Assembly (NCBI RefSeq): GCF_008831285.2
Contig: NC_045138.2
Coordinates: 6,169,205-6,233,204 of the forward strand
DNA from: Nymphaea colorata
Taxonomy: Eukaryota; Streptophyta; Magnoliopsida; Nymphaeales; Nymphaeaceae
Length of the DNA: 64,000 nt
Direction of reading: 5' to 3'
Both the position numbers and the translations under genes were made by a program. The notes under the pieces are model-generated. The model did no database searches and was not told the origin of the DNA. It worked only from the letters and a program-made list of their open reading frames with translations. Of this stretch, positions 1-11,949 are shown in pieces. Numbering within the stretch: the stretch's first letter is position 1; each line of letters begins with the position of its first letter.

Positions 1-1430
1 GACTTATTTAGAAACCTGGGGGGATCTTGCGATGGGAGGGTTATCTTGCGATGAAGAAGGATACGATGATCCACTTTCTGTCTTTTGGATAGCTCGTGCT
101 TCAGAGGCCCCCGTTTGTTTGCATTGAGGGTTCATGAATGTTTTTCATGGTGTAAGGTGGACTATCCAAGTGATTGATCACAGGAGGTCGATGCACAACT
201 CACAATGTTTAGAACCGTGTGGAATAAACTTGTAAGTGTCATGGTTTTTGGATAAATTCTTTCTTTTAAAATTTGGTGGACAACTTGTCGGACCACATTG
301 TGCCCAGAATGCAGCAGCAAGTCCTTCGATCTTTTGGGAGACATTGACATCATTGGACCATCTTTTTCCTTGTGTTGTTTGAGGGTATCTCCATTCTTCC
401 AAAATCTACATAGTCTGGATTCTGCGTAGTCACACATACCTCGTCTTTGCATCTTAGTTTTTTTTCTTCTTCCTGGTCTTTTTCCTTCCTTTTCTTCCCC
501 CCTTCCAACTGCATTTGTTAACTCAGTCATATGAACTTGCACAATTGGACTGTCAAAAATAATGCATATGGTTAAGAAACCTTGTCTGATCATGTTACAT
601 CTTTAGGTGATCTTCATTTCATTAACCTTGGTCTAGCCTCTGCCTTATGTAAGATTTATTTAATGCATATGGTTAAGAAACCTTGTGTGATCATGTTACA
701 TCTTTAGGTGATCTTCATTTCTTTAACCTTGGTCTAGCCTCTGCCTTATGTAAGATTTATTTATCATTGTCATTTTACTGTATGTCAATTGAACATATTC
801 CTGCAATCATTCTTTCGATGGCCAACTTGTGAGCTCTATTTCTCATGGACGTTTTGTTTTTGTCTGAGAGCTATACGAAGCTCATCGCAAAATTTAATGA
901 TAAGCATGCATGTGACAACTATTGGGGGCTGAGTCCAAGATAATTGTAATGCTAGATTCCACCACAAGGTTTATGTGTGACAACTGACAATGTTATGCAT
1001 CCACTTTGCTTCTTAAGTTTCATTGAACTATTAAAGAGAGCCATTTGCAGGAATACATGCATTCTATATTTTACTATGAAATGAACAATGGTACTTTATT
1101 GAGTTATGTTGGCTAACAAAGTGTTTCAACTATTTGTTTGATAGATGGTTTGAGTATTTTAGACGACTGATTAATTAACCTCTCTCTATTTTGGTATGTT
1201 TGTTTCTTTCAATAAGTTGCAACTTATTCTGTCCTAGTTATTGACTTATTGTTCATCAACATTTTCAATAAGTCTATTGTGCATTTTATTGTTCTTTTTT
1301 ATTGTCTTGGTTTTATCTATATGTGTCATTTCAACTTATGTGAGTTATGTCGCCTAGTTATTTTGATAAATAATATTGTCCAACTCCTATTATGAAAGCA
1401 ATCGAATCATACTCATTTACCAAGAGAGAA
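1..1430. other. Intergenic, no supported gene
   Basis: I see no gene here. Short open frames exist on the minus strand around 160–600, but they have no recognisable domain, no partner exons and overlap one another in different frames. The only clear structure is the 101-bp tandem duplication at 560–761. The stretch is AT-rich and resembles the flanks of the decayed transposon that follows. Confidence 0.6.
560..761. repeat. 101-bp tandem duplication, two copies
   Basis: Units 560–660 and 661–761 both start with TAATGCATATGG and end with the same GATTTATT stretch. They differ by only a few substitutions, for example CTTGTCTG versus CTTGTGTG. The duplication therefore looks young. No coding function is apparent. 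Confidence 0.9.
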
Positions 1431-1436
1431 GTTGTC

Positions 1437-3330
1437 TCCAAGAAAAAAAGGACTTCAAAAGTATAGATTGATTTTACATTGCTTAAATATAAGGAAAAAG
1501 AGTTTGTCAAATACAAACGTTGTGGAAAACGTTTGAAATGATGCACTGCTAATGGAACTAGTCATTTAAGTCGACATATAAACTTTTGTTTAAATAGGCA
1601 AATCAAGAAAGAAAAACAAAGAATTTTATTACTTGCAGTTAGTGACTTTAGTGCAATTTTACTATATATACAAAAATTTGACATGGAGTCTATAAGAAAG
1701 TCGATGTCAAAGTGTGCAATAGCATATGATCTTTCGTTCAATTTGACATAATATAAATATCATAACAACCTTCTTCAAGTTTGGAAAACAATGTTTGTTC
1801 CATTTTATAAAAGAACGTTAAAAAGAGAAATTATGTTAATGTTGAGAAAAACCCGATTTGAAGGATTTATAAATGATTCTACGAGCGAGTTTCGTTGACA
1901 TTTGATATGCAGACTACACATCGAAGATTGAGTTATCTATGCGTGACAAGACAATATATTGATAGATATTAAAAATTGCATGCTCATATCTCATATGTTC
2001 AATTTTGTACATGTACCTCCACCACATATATAATGCAAATAGTTTGTAGAAGTTTTAGCAGAATGCATCTCTAAATGGAACATTTTGTCAAAGTTATTTT
2101 CTATTACTGCTGACCATTGTTCGACGAATAATAGTGCAATAACTACATTGAAAAGGAACTTAGGAAGAAGAAACCTTATTTAGTAAAAGGGCAACATTTG
2201 TATATTCGATGTTGTGCACATATTCTAAATCTTATGGTTTCAAAAATTCGTGAAAATGTTAAATATATAAAGAGATAAACAAAGTGATTATATTCTTTTA
2301 AGAATTGTATAAGAACAATGGACTTGAATGTCACAAGAAAATTAACCTATGACGTTCCAACTCGATGGAACTTTACATATATTTGGTTAAGAAATGCATG
2401 ATTCTAAAATGCATTTCAACATTTGGCTTATGTAAATCCCAATCATATAAATTTGTCTTCTGATGATGAATGATCTTATGCAACTTCCTTGTGCCCACTT
2501 TTAAAGTTATGCTATAATGTTACAAATATCTTCTTTACCATTGGAAACATAACACCGAATGTGGTTTTTGAAGAAATATAAAAGGTATGCAACCATTTGC
2601 GTATACATCATGTGGCAGGCAATGATTATATAAGGTCATTAACATACAAAATGCAAGAAAATTTTGACAAATATCGAAAAAATTACTACAATGTGCCATT
2701 TGAAATTGCATTTGTCTTAGATTCTCGATCTAAATTTGAATATTTAAAATATGTGATTGACAATTTAAATGAAGTTGATGCAATGATACAATATGAAAGA
2801 GTAGAGAGCAGTCTTCATGAATTGTATGCTGAGTACAAAAATGTATATGGTTCAAACGATGAATAAAATAAAAATGCAAATAATGCCATTATAGAATTTG
2901 AAGAGAGAGCTTTTTCGAGACATATTACATGAGTTCCGCATCTCCTCAAGTACTTCGCACAGATCTGAACGCATATTTAACTGATCCAATGGAACGTCAT
3001 CGGCCTAATGAAGACTTCAATATATCACCTTGGTGAAAGACAAATGAAAGTAAATATAGAGTTTTATCCAAAATAGCTCAAGATATATTGACAATCCATA
3101 TATCTATGGTCGCATCTGAGTCTGCATTCAGTACAGCTAGAAGAATCATTAATGATTATCGATATTCAACCACTTCTGAAACTGTTGAAGCACTAGTTTG
3201 TACACAGAGTTGGATTCGTGATGAACATCTTACGTTTCGCTTGAATTGTCTTTATCACGAATCCAACTCTGTGTACAAACTAGTGCTTCAACAGTTTCAG
3301 GAGTGGTTGAACATCGATAATCATTAGATT
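1437..3330 (+). pseudogene. Decayed hAT (Ac-like) transposase
   Basis: This is a relic of a hAT-superfamily transposase. At about 1,441–1,600 there is a BED-type zinc-finger region (KKRTSKV, a stop where Trp is usual, then KCG-like and GTSHLSRH segments); one zinc-ligand Cys is replaced by Tyr. The middle retains catalytic-core pieces such as RCCAHILNLMVSK near 2,200. An open stretch at 2,597–2,866 covers part of the transposase. The C-terminal dimerisation block is clear at 3,088–3,240 (SMVASESAFSTARR, then ETVEALVCTQSWIRDE). Many stops and frame changes separate these pieces, so no product is expected. The 3' end is followed by an inverted copy of itself. I did not find convincing terminal inverted repeats. 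Confidence 0.88.
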
Positions 3331-3501
3331 CTTCCAACTATACTGAATGCAGACTCAGATGCAACCATAGATATAGGGATTGTCAATATATCTCAAGCCA
3401 TTTTGGATAAAACTTTATATTTACTTTCATTTGCCTTCCACCAAGATGATATATTGAAGACTTCATTAGGCCGATGACGTTCCATTGGATCAGTTAAATA
3501 T
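2973..3501. repeat. Inverted duplication of the hAT 3' end
   Basis: The left arm (2,973–3,222) is repeated as its reverse complement in the right arm (3,254–3,501), with a spacer of about 31 bases. The arms begin and end on the same words: ATATTTAACTGATCC on the left is mirrored by GGATCAGTTAAATAT on the right, and TGGATTCGTGAT by ATCACGAATCCA. Differences are few, mostly one short mismatched patch around the CACCTTGGTG word. The arms include the coding block for the transposase dimerisation domain. Confidence 0.92.
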
Positions 3502-6500
3502 ACTTCCAGTTTTATTCCTTTTTTTCCCTCTTATCATCGAGATTAATCTGCACTTTACTTTATCCATCAGTCAGGATACGTGTTTAGTACTTTCAATCTA
3601 CATTTCTGTGCTTCATAAGCAACCTGCTACCAAGAAAGGGTGCAATCAGGAATCCATCAGGATCATCCATTAGAATACATTATTATGATGCTCCTGAGTG
3701 AGACAACTGAAAAAGAACCCAGAATCCCATGTGTAGAACAGCTCCAATTTGATCTGTTTGCAGATTCATGCAGTCTAGCAAAATCAGCTCACCAAGATGA
3801 GTTCAGCTCAGAAAGATTAGTACATGGAATTGTGTATATACTGCCTAAATTTTAAGAATAGAATAACTTGTTGATGCAACTCGGCAACAAATATGTTCTT
3901 CTTGTCTGCAACTTCTCTACAAGAAAAAGTTTCCAAAATAAGCCATTTGTTGTGTAATTACAAAGCACTGCTTGAGTTATTTGAGAACAAGGACTGAGCA
4001 AACAGGCATGATCCTGCCAAGAAAAATAAATATATAAAATATATAGGTTGATGTTGGAAATTCCTTCCTTTAGCATCACGAAGTTAACTAGCCCAACAAA
4101 TTGCATAGCATTAGAAATGCAAGACCTACCAATAAAAAACAAGCTATCTGAAGCAATAGACAAGCAAATGGACCAAGCCGTCGACCAAAAAAGGTGCATT
4201 TCAGGGATACGCAGGGTATTTTTACAAAATAATTAAAATATGCAGGGGGTTATAGACTTTTAATGATACAAATATGAAATTAATCATGCTCCATCATTTT
4301 GATGCTCACTTGCTCTTCCAAATAACCACTAAGAATAATGAAATCCCATAGTAACATAATGAAAATGAGACTCTATATACCTCTTTAGACTAGAGATCCT
4401 GTGCCTTGATCTTAATCATTTCAGACTCCCACAAAAATTCTGGAAAAGGGATTTTCTTCACTTGAAGGCATTGTCGAAGAAATGCTTTTTGACAAAGTAG
4501 GTAAAATTCCTATAGTTCACAGAAGCCTTCCAATGATCTACCAGATGAACCAACTTAGACGCCCAGATCTTATCAACAAGAACCATCTAGGTAATATACA
4601 GTGGCTAAGAACATGATCATGTTTCTCCTAGTAAAACAAATATTCAAATGTTCACTTTGAGCCATAAGATGGCTACTGAAACATCTTAAATTCTCTATGA
4701 CAGTTGATCACTTGATCATAGAATTCCTACTATAAAACTTTTCTAGGAAGCTGCTTAATACACCTTTAGTTTTTATTTTGGTCATTATGAGTAACCTTGG
4801 ATATCATGATATGTATGACGAGGAAAAATGAAACTTAAAAAACGTGGTCATGTTTCTACTAGTATTATTACATGGAAATGGTGGTAACATTTTCCAGCAG
4901 ATTACACATTTACTGGATAAGAGAATGCTTGGATAGGGGAATGCTTAAAATTCCCCAAATAGGTATCAAGTGTCCTTGAATGTCATGATCTCAGCTTCTG
5001 GCAATCAAAATACATTTCAGACAATTAAAATTTGGTCAAACACATGATTAAGAAATCACTTATTTAACTCTTTCTTAATAATAGAATCTCAAGATAGTTG
5101 AAGAGAATGGGTCATCATATTTAACACCAGCAGCGACTTAATTTAAGCCATCCAATGGTTCAAACAGTATATTTGAAAGTAGAACAGAAATGACATATAT
5201 TCTAAAAATTATAGGAAATAACACAATGATATCATACCAGTTGGTGCTTCCAAATTTTTGCAAGATATGCTTTAGAAAAATGTCCCAGATCTACAGGGAA
5301 CAATTGCAAAGATGAGTCTCAAGCCAGAAGATTAATTAAACAAATAAAATAGTTTTGAGAAGGGGACTCCAGGCAATGTTTACCTTTGTTGTTGCCCTAA
5401 ATCTCTACAAATTGCTTCTTTACAACCAAAGGCACTGGGAAATAATGAGATGTGGTAAGGGAGCAGCTAGCATATAATGCCCAATTTGATTTGAAGGAGA
5501 ATGCAGGCATAGGAGGAAGGAAAGCCTTCGGTTGTTCAAAGCAAAGTGATGATCTTCCACAGATGAGCAGTAATGTGCGAGTGACGCCTCTTATGGTAGG
5601 ATACAGATGGTGACCAATCGATCAAATGAACAATGAAGCAGGGACCAAAAGATGACCAATCTGGTTTAGCGGAAGCATCGGCTGCAAAAGGGGGAAATCT
5701 CTGGCATAGACAATTGGAATCCAATTCAAATGAAAAAAAGACAAATCTGATAAAGCAGCAGATGGGTCCAGAACTTAACGCCAAAGCGTTCTCTTTCTAT
5801 CATGTGGAGAGCTTGCGATGATGCTAAGTTGCTAACCAGTGGGAAAAGAAAAACAGATGTTCAATGCATTCAAGGGAAACGGGTGAAAATTTTTCCGTTC
5901 CTCATGACCAATTTTGCCATTGAAAGAGAGAAGAAGTCGAATCGAAAACAGTCGATCAGAATCGCAAGGCAAATGGGCGCTTTGCCCTCATTCCATTTCT
6001 TTAGCATCAAATAGAAAAAAAGGAACTATTCAAATATAAGAAAAAACACAAGTTTTTCCACATCCAAGGGAGAAATCCGGAATTGTGCACAGTAGTTGGA
6101 ATACTGGTAGGAGTGAAGAAAAATGGCAGAGAGAGAGAAAGGCGAAACAAGAAGAGAGAGACAGAGATGACAGGCTGCAATGGACGGTGGGAAAATGGCG
6201 GAGGAAGAGCTTGAGAGAGAGAGAGAGAGAGAGAGAAATACCTTTCACCGCTGCTAGACGCTGCGCTGGTGAGGAGATGCCCAAATCAAGCCGCTGGTGA
6301 GAACGCTGTGCAGGAGGAAGAATGCGCTGTGCAGGAGGAAGAACGCTGGCGACGGATGCATCTGGGCAGCAGCAGCGAGAGAAGGGGAAAGGCGTGACGA
6401 AGGCAGGTTGGATGAAAAACAAGACGCGAGGGTTTCGAGTGAGAGATTAAGAGGGTTTTGAGCGAGGCTCGTTTGAGAGGCTGGAGGCGAGGAGAAGCCC

Positions 6501-6660
6501 AACCGGTAAAAAAATATTTCTCCAAATTTTTTACCTTTCAGGCGGAAAAAAAAATCCGAAAAAAAAATTCCGGAAATGGTTTCGTCACTTTTTTTTCTTT
6601 GGAGCACGGGTTTAGGTTCGGCCCCTGGTTTTTTGATGGGAAGAAATTTTTTTAAAAAAT
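3502..6660. other. Intergenic, no supported gene
   Basis: No gene can be supported. Short open frames lack recognisable motifs and splice partners. From about 5,500 to 6,620 the DNA becomes less AT-rich, contains a (GA)n run at 6,213–6,237 and many purine-rich words, and could be the 5' region of a minus-strand transcript or a non-coding RNA. I could not link it to any exon. Confidence 0.5.
6213..6237. repeat. (GA)n microsatellite
   Basis: About twelve uninterrupted GA units. It sits in a locally GC-richer stretch with no recognised gene. Confidence 0.95.
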
Positions 6661-8724
6661 TTGAATTTCTTTTTCTGAGTGAATTTCCACTGCATCAAAC
6701 GTAACATGATCATAATGTTTAAGCAATGGAACGTAATCGAAAAACGAAAATAGAAAGGAAGTGAATAGGGGCAACGGTCGATTCTTTTGCTCGGTTTAAG
6801 CGCTTCATTTAGACAGATTTGTGAAAAATATTTATTTAAAAAAATCTTATAAACATTGATTTTCCAGTATCTCTAACTAATAATTCACGAGAAACTTGGT
6901 ATGAAATTAAACATTTCAAATTTTGTAAAATCGTAGAAACTTATCTAAACAACCAAAAGCGCTTATCTAAACATGTAGCTTTAAACTTTGAAGACTATTA
7001 CGTTGCATTCTTTCAAAATGCACATTAAGATGATGATTAGAAAGAAAATTGCTGAACAAGTGTTACCGCATTATGTCGATATACTGTGGGTTCCAAACAA
7101 GCTTCTCATTTCATATGAAACAAAAAACCACTAAATGCATTTACAAGATGCTTTTAGCTCTTGCTTGACATTATCTTTACATATGAAACCATATATTAGT
7201 TTTAAGTTAAATGTAGGTAAATAATTGCTGTTTCTTTAATTAACATTATCTTTACATGTGAAACCATATATTAGTTTTAAGTTAAATGAAGCATTGACGA
7301 AAAATCTGAATGGTGGTAACGATTATGTCATATTTGGAACAAAAAGTTTCAAAGCGTTCAATATTCGTAGCCTAATTTCAAATGATGGTAGCTTTTTGGA
7401 ATTTTTTAACCCTATGATATGTCCTGCATAATTTTTATAAAATTGCAGAACAAATAAATTAAAAATTTCTCCTAAAACTATTTTCTAGACGGTTTTCTTA
7501 CTTCCAACCATAGATAAATATTTATCGGTGGATTCATTTTAAAGGAAAACAAAAACTAGACAAGAAAACTTGGCGGAAAACAAACAAAAAGAAAATTCGA
7601 CCCAATTTTGGGGAAATGGGTGCTTGGCTTTGATTCAGTTATGGTGCATACAAGTAAAACTTTAGAAATTAATGTCCCGCAAATAACATTTTACATAAAA
7701 ATCTTCTTTGATGGAAACCCTCCACCCGCCGGGGGCTAGGTTTTGCACAGTAACTTTATATGAGTCCAGCTGAGTTCGAGTTTATTAGCGACCAGATTTA
7801 AAATCTACTTCTCTCAACTCAACTAAACCACTTGACTTGATTATTTGTTTTGTTAAAGTCAATAAATTTTTCCTTTTCTATTTTGTTTTTTCTCCTACCA
7901 GTTCACTTTTCCCAAGGTAGCCTCCTTTGATGGCTGAAAATATGTTTTCAGAAAAAAGTTTTGAGAATGAAAAATAAATTTTCTTATTTTTAAAACCAGG
8001 TTGTTGTGTTTATTAACTTGAAATTATTTTTCTGAAAACAAATTTCATCGTTTCTTAAATTTGAATTAAATTTCTGAAAACAAATTTCCTCCTCCTATAT
8101 AGTTTTCTAACATTTGAATCAATAGGAGATCTACAAATTTAAACTTAGTTGCCGACTGGATCCAAATTTTCTTACAAAAATTCAGCTGCTTGTAGCAAAA
8201 TCGGATAAAAGATTGAATTTACATGCTTGCTTCCTATTCAAGTATTTTACATTAATTACCAATCAATTAAAGGATGAAGGAATCACAAACACATTGCCAT
8301 TAATACATCAAGGTTTAGATCCTTATTGCCAAAAAATTCCATCCATAAGGAATTAATTAAACACCTATCCAATCTACATTTCACATGTCATGCCAGCCTA
8401 TTGCTAGATCAAGTGAAAACATATTTAGGATATTCTACACATGATCACAAATTACAAATAGCGTTTTAGAGTTTTAAACAGCGATGATTTTCTTGGGCTT
8501 GGTGCGTTTGGATCTGGTTTCAGGTGGGAACCAGATCCAAACTGTATTATAACTAAAAAGTAAAAAGAAAATGACTTGATCTTTTATTTGTTTTTTGTTT
8601 TTTTTACTTGCATAATTATTAACATAAGAAGCCTCATTAACCAAGATGAAACCTTGATAATTTATTCATTAGCAGCCTCTTTTTGTTGGCATTTTAAGCT
8701 TTTTATCAAAATGAAAATGAACAT
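6661..8724. other. AT-rich intergenic DNA
   Basis: No gene is visible. A 46-base word occurs twice with a 75-base period (about 7,168–7,213 and 7,243–7,288). Around 7,740–7,850 there is a GAGTTCGAGTTTAT-type stretch that resembles the subterminal words of the TAGGG-ended hAT-like fragments elsewhere in the window. Confidence 0.5.
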
Positions 8725-8800
8725 TTTTGTCAATTTTTTTGAATTAATTATATATAATAGTTTTTTTGTCAATTTTTTTGAATTAATTATATATAATAGT
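8725..8800. repeat. 38-bp tandem duplication, two copies
   Basis: Two adjacent copies of a 38-base unit (8,725–8,762 and 8,763–8,800), starting TTTTTGTCAATTTTTTTG and ending ATATATAATAG. The pair lies immediately before the GTACCC-rich transposon end at 8,801–8,882. Confidence 0.85.
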
Positions 8801-8882
8801 CATCGTACCCGTACCAGGATTTACGAAAACACCGTATCAATATCCGTACCCCCGTACCCGCACTCGTACCATTGTGACATAG
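8801..8882. mobile_element. Right end of hAT-like GTACCC element
   Basis: This segment is rich in CGTACCC words and ends TGTGACATAG. It matches the right ends of the two elements in the MnmG introns (25,506–25,811 and 23,246–24,142). I could not find the matching left end, CTATGTCACA, upstream, so this is a truncated copy or one whose left end has decayed. Confidence 0.65.
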
Positions 8883-8895
8883 TTTCTCATGCATA

Positions 8896-9040
8896 ATACG
8901 ACAAACTTAAAAAAAGAAAAATATGATAAATTTTAAAAAAAATTTAAAAAAATAAAATAAGTGAGCAACTAATAACACAAACATCAAAAGATAAATAGAT
9001 TTGAAAAAAAAAATTGTTTGGCATTAAACCAAAAAATCCG
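8896..9040 (-). repeat. Dispersed T-rich repeat, copy 1
   Basis: This is the reverse complement of a stretch that recurs at 10,060–10,270 and 11,100–11,420. Shared words on the minus strand are AAATCTATTTATC, TTTTGATGTTTGTGTTATTA and CTCACTTATTTTA. It is AT-rich and has no coding signal. It may be the interior of the GTACCC-ended element that it adjoins. Confidence 0.7.
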
Positions 9041-10059
9041 ACCATAAGAGGCGTCGTCAATGTGAGGAACTGGATCATTAAATTTGTTTCGTATTCGAAT
9101 GCAGTAAAAAGCCTAAAATGGACACCAACTTTTGGCCAGCCTGACCCAGACTTCAAATCGGGCTAGGTTGGGCCTATGCCCAACCCTAGTCGTAAAGTAT
9201 TTACCCTAGTTGCAAAGTATTTACGCATAACTGTCAGGCTATTAAAACAAAAAACAAACAATTATCATTACACACATTATATGTCCTGCAAACTATGATT
9301 CTTTAGCTAGCTATGATGACCATATACTACCCAAATCTTGTTGAAGAAAATAGTCTTTTTGTTGCTTCACATATCAGTGGATATAATATGGCACCAAAGG
9401 ATGCGTGCCAAAATTTCAATAAGATATGCAGGATAAGGTGAAATAAATTTGGTTTACTAAGGAAATTTTTTGCTTTTTTCATAAATGAAAGTTAGTGTTT
9501 GGCAGCTTATTTATGTATAATAGTAACCTTTTGTAAGGAGGCATATGAATGTTGCATTTATCAATGAAAATGACCTACATGAAAACATATTTTGTACTAA
9601 GTCATGCACCATTATCAAATTGATCAACAAGACAAATTTTGATATAGAATTATTGATGCATGTAGTAATAGGTTATTGAAACTGCATGGTCTCTATCTTA
9701 TAGACTATACTTTTTACAGAAGAATTGCCGTTTTGATATAGAATTATTGATGCATAGATGTCACCCTTATTTATATCATCACAGTTAATAATCCCTTCAC
9801 ATTTGAAAACAGCTGGCATTAGCAGAATTTAGCAAAAATATATATTAATATACGCTTACCAAATAATCGCAATCTAGGTCTCAAAACAGCTTTAGACTGT
9901 AGAAGGAAAAAGGGCTTTAAGGTATTTCTCACCAAATAACCAATTTGAGAGGATGCAAACCAATGACCACACTTGTAGTTAAGATCATAGCCACAAAAAA
10001 CGTGTTATTTTTGAAATAAACTAGAGAAAATGAAATGCCATTTAAAACAAAAAAATGTG
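9041..10059. other. AT-rich intergenic DNA
   Basis: I see no gene. A 25-base word containing TTTTGATATAGAATTATTG occurs twice (near 9,640 and 9,735). Around 9,130–9,190 there is a GGGCTAGGTTGGGCC stretch typical of short decayed transposon ends in plants. Confidence 0.45.
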
Positions 10060-10270
10060 TTTTTTTTGGAAAAAAAAATGTTAAAAACAAAAAAACACGC
10101 TTTTAACACAATTTTTTATTTTTTAATGCCAGATAATTTTTTTTTATTTTTTATTTTCTATTTATTGCAAATCTATTTATCTTTTGATGTTTGTGTTATT
10201 ATTTTCTCATTTATTTTTTTTAATTAAAAAAAATGCAAATTTTTTCCATATTTTTCAAGCCCGCCATATT
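10060..10270 (+). repeat. Dispersed T-rich repeat, copy 2
   Basis: Shares with copies 1 and 3 the ordered words AATGTTAAAAACAAAAAA, GCAAATCTATTTATC, TTGATGTTTGTGTTATTA, CTCATTTATTTT and TTTTTCAAGC. It ends near CCGCCATATTATACC, which may be a decayed GTACC-type end. No protein signal. Confidence 0.7.
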
Positions 10271-10323
10271 ATACCAGAAAAAAACCTCATCATTTAAAAT
10301 TTTGAGACATTATTCGTGACTAT

Positions 10324-10381
10324 AATTAAGATAGATATAGAATCACGTTTATAATTAAGATAGATATTGAATCACGTTTAT
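10324..10381. repeat. Short tandem duplication, about 29 bp
   Basis: Two adjacent copies of a unit containing TAATTAAGATAGATAT and ending AATCACGTTT, differing at one base. No gene is nearby. Confidence 0.8.
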
Positions 10382-11099
10382 GATAATTTTGATTTAATAA
10401 TTTGCAAGAAGATTCCACCTCTTCAGAATGGAAAGGCTCCAGTCCCCACGCCCCGACTCCACCCCAGGGCTGCCTCAGCATGGCATTGATGCATCATTAA
10501 TGAAATATCAACACAGGGAATGGTAGGGTCGGTGTTGGCACGTATCAGGGAATAACGGGGATATGAAACGCATATGTTAAATAAAAGATCAAACACAACA
10601 AACGAGGAGGATAGAAAATACATACAAGGAATGATAAGTTTGAGGGGATCTAACATTGTCATGTAATGTAAATCTTTTTGTAACCATACTGTTATACTTA
10701 GTGAAAACTCACCAACCTTTTATGGATGTGTTTTCAGGTGAGAATTATGGACACAGGTAAACCACCATCAAAACTGATCCATATTCCAATTGGATGTATT
10801 CTTCACCATATCTGATGACATATTAGGTGCTCACATATTCAAATTCGAATATGAACGAACAAAAATCTAATCATGTATCGACATCTGTATTTGAATTCAT
10901 AATCTAAATCCAGCTTTTAGTTCACGACCAAATCATAATCCGACTTTTAAGATCAAATCCGAACCACAATATAATCTACTAAGAACCGACTTTCAAAAGG
11001 ATATAGGATATTGGTTTAAATATAAATGTCATCTGAATCTCTACATCCAAATCCAATTGTTTTTATTTTTAAATAAAATGTAACTCAAAGGCCATAGTA

Positions 11100-11420
11100 G
11101 CAGAAAGTACGTTTTTTTTCTTCGAAAAAATGCAAAAAATTGTGATAAATTAAATGATCGTTTAAAATTTAATAAAAATACATTTTTTGAAAAAAATGTT
11201 AAAAACAAAAAATACGTTTTTTCACTTTTCAGTTTTTAAATTCCAAACAGTTTTTTTTTTTTTCATTTTTCATTTTTTATTTGTTGCAAATCTACTTTAT
11301 TTTGATGTTTGTGCTATTAGTTTCTCACTTATTTTATTTTTCTTATACTTTTAATTTTAAAAACTTTTAAAAACTTACCATATTTTTTTCGTATTTTTTC
11401 AAGCTGACCGTATTACACTG
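11100..11420 (+). repeat. Dispersed T-rich repeat, copy 3
   Basis: Same word order as the copy at 10,060–10,270: AATGTTAAAAACAAAAAA, TTGTTGCAAATCTACTT, TTGATGTTTGTGCTATTA, TCTCACTTATTTT, TTTTTCAAGC, then a GTATTAC word. It lies about 500 bases upstream of the RFC4 start. Confidence 0.7.
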
Positions 11421-11429
11421 ATCGATACG

Positions 11430-11948
11430 TTATGTTTCACTATGCTTAAAACTACGTAAAAGATACTTTACAGGCCACTAGAATGCTAACATTCAATGCT
11501 AAAACCATTAAGAGAACAAGATTACTAAGCCACTAATTTTTTATAACCTTTTCATACACAACCAGGTGATTTCTTGGCATGGAGTTGCTAATTATGCGCA
11601 TCTTTAACAGAACTAAAATGGCTGATGCCCTCTTCTTGCATCTCTAGCTGATCTCACTCTTCAATTATCAAATGAACTGCTGGGATTTGCCTCATATCAT
11701 ACAAGTCCTCACAAAGTTTATTTATTGCTCCGCATTTTTCAAACTAAAATGGATCCTTAAATGAGAACGCACTAGATCGTCGGGCCAAGTTAAATTCGGA
11801 TCGGGGCTAAACGTAGTCATATACAGTACAGATCCGACCCGTTGACGCAGCGACCGGCGCTGGAGGTGAGGCGGGAAAATGAGTCGCCTGCGGAGTGTGG
11901 GGAGGGAGGGAAGGGGAGAGAGGGAGAGAGAGAGAGAGAGAGAGAGAG
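11430..11948 (+). promoter_or_regulatory. Upstream and 5' leader region of RFC4
   Basis: This region precedes the RFC4 start codon. The last 70 bases are purine-rich (GGAGGGAGGGAAGGGGAGAG) and pass into a (GA)n run that touches the ATG. I could not fix a TATA box or transcription start. Base composition rises from AT-rich to mixed at about 11,760, which suggests the transcribed leader begins downstream of that point. Confidence 0.5.
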
Positions 11949-11949
11949 A
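11924..11949 (+). repeat. (GA)n run abutting the RFC4 start codon
   Basis: About thirteen GA units. The final A of the run is the A of the ATG at 11,949, so the repeat is the immediate 5' leader of the gene. GAGA-type leaders are known binding sites for plant BPC proteins; whether it acts that way here is inference. Confidence 0.9.

Noticed and set aside
162-593. Open frame of 143 codons on the minus strand
   Set aside because: Basic, low-complexity middle with no domain, no splice partner and an overlapping open frame in another phase; not supported as a gene.
6030-6607. Several overlapping open frames on both strands near the GA repeat
   Set aside because: They arise from CT/GA-rich composition: Ser/Leu/Phe-rich on one strand and Arg/Glu-rich on the other. 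No motif or exon partner.
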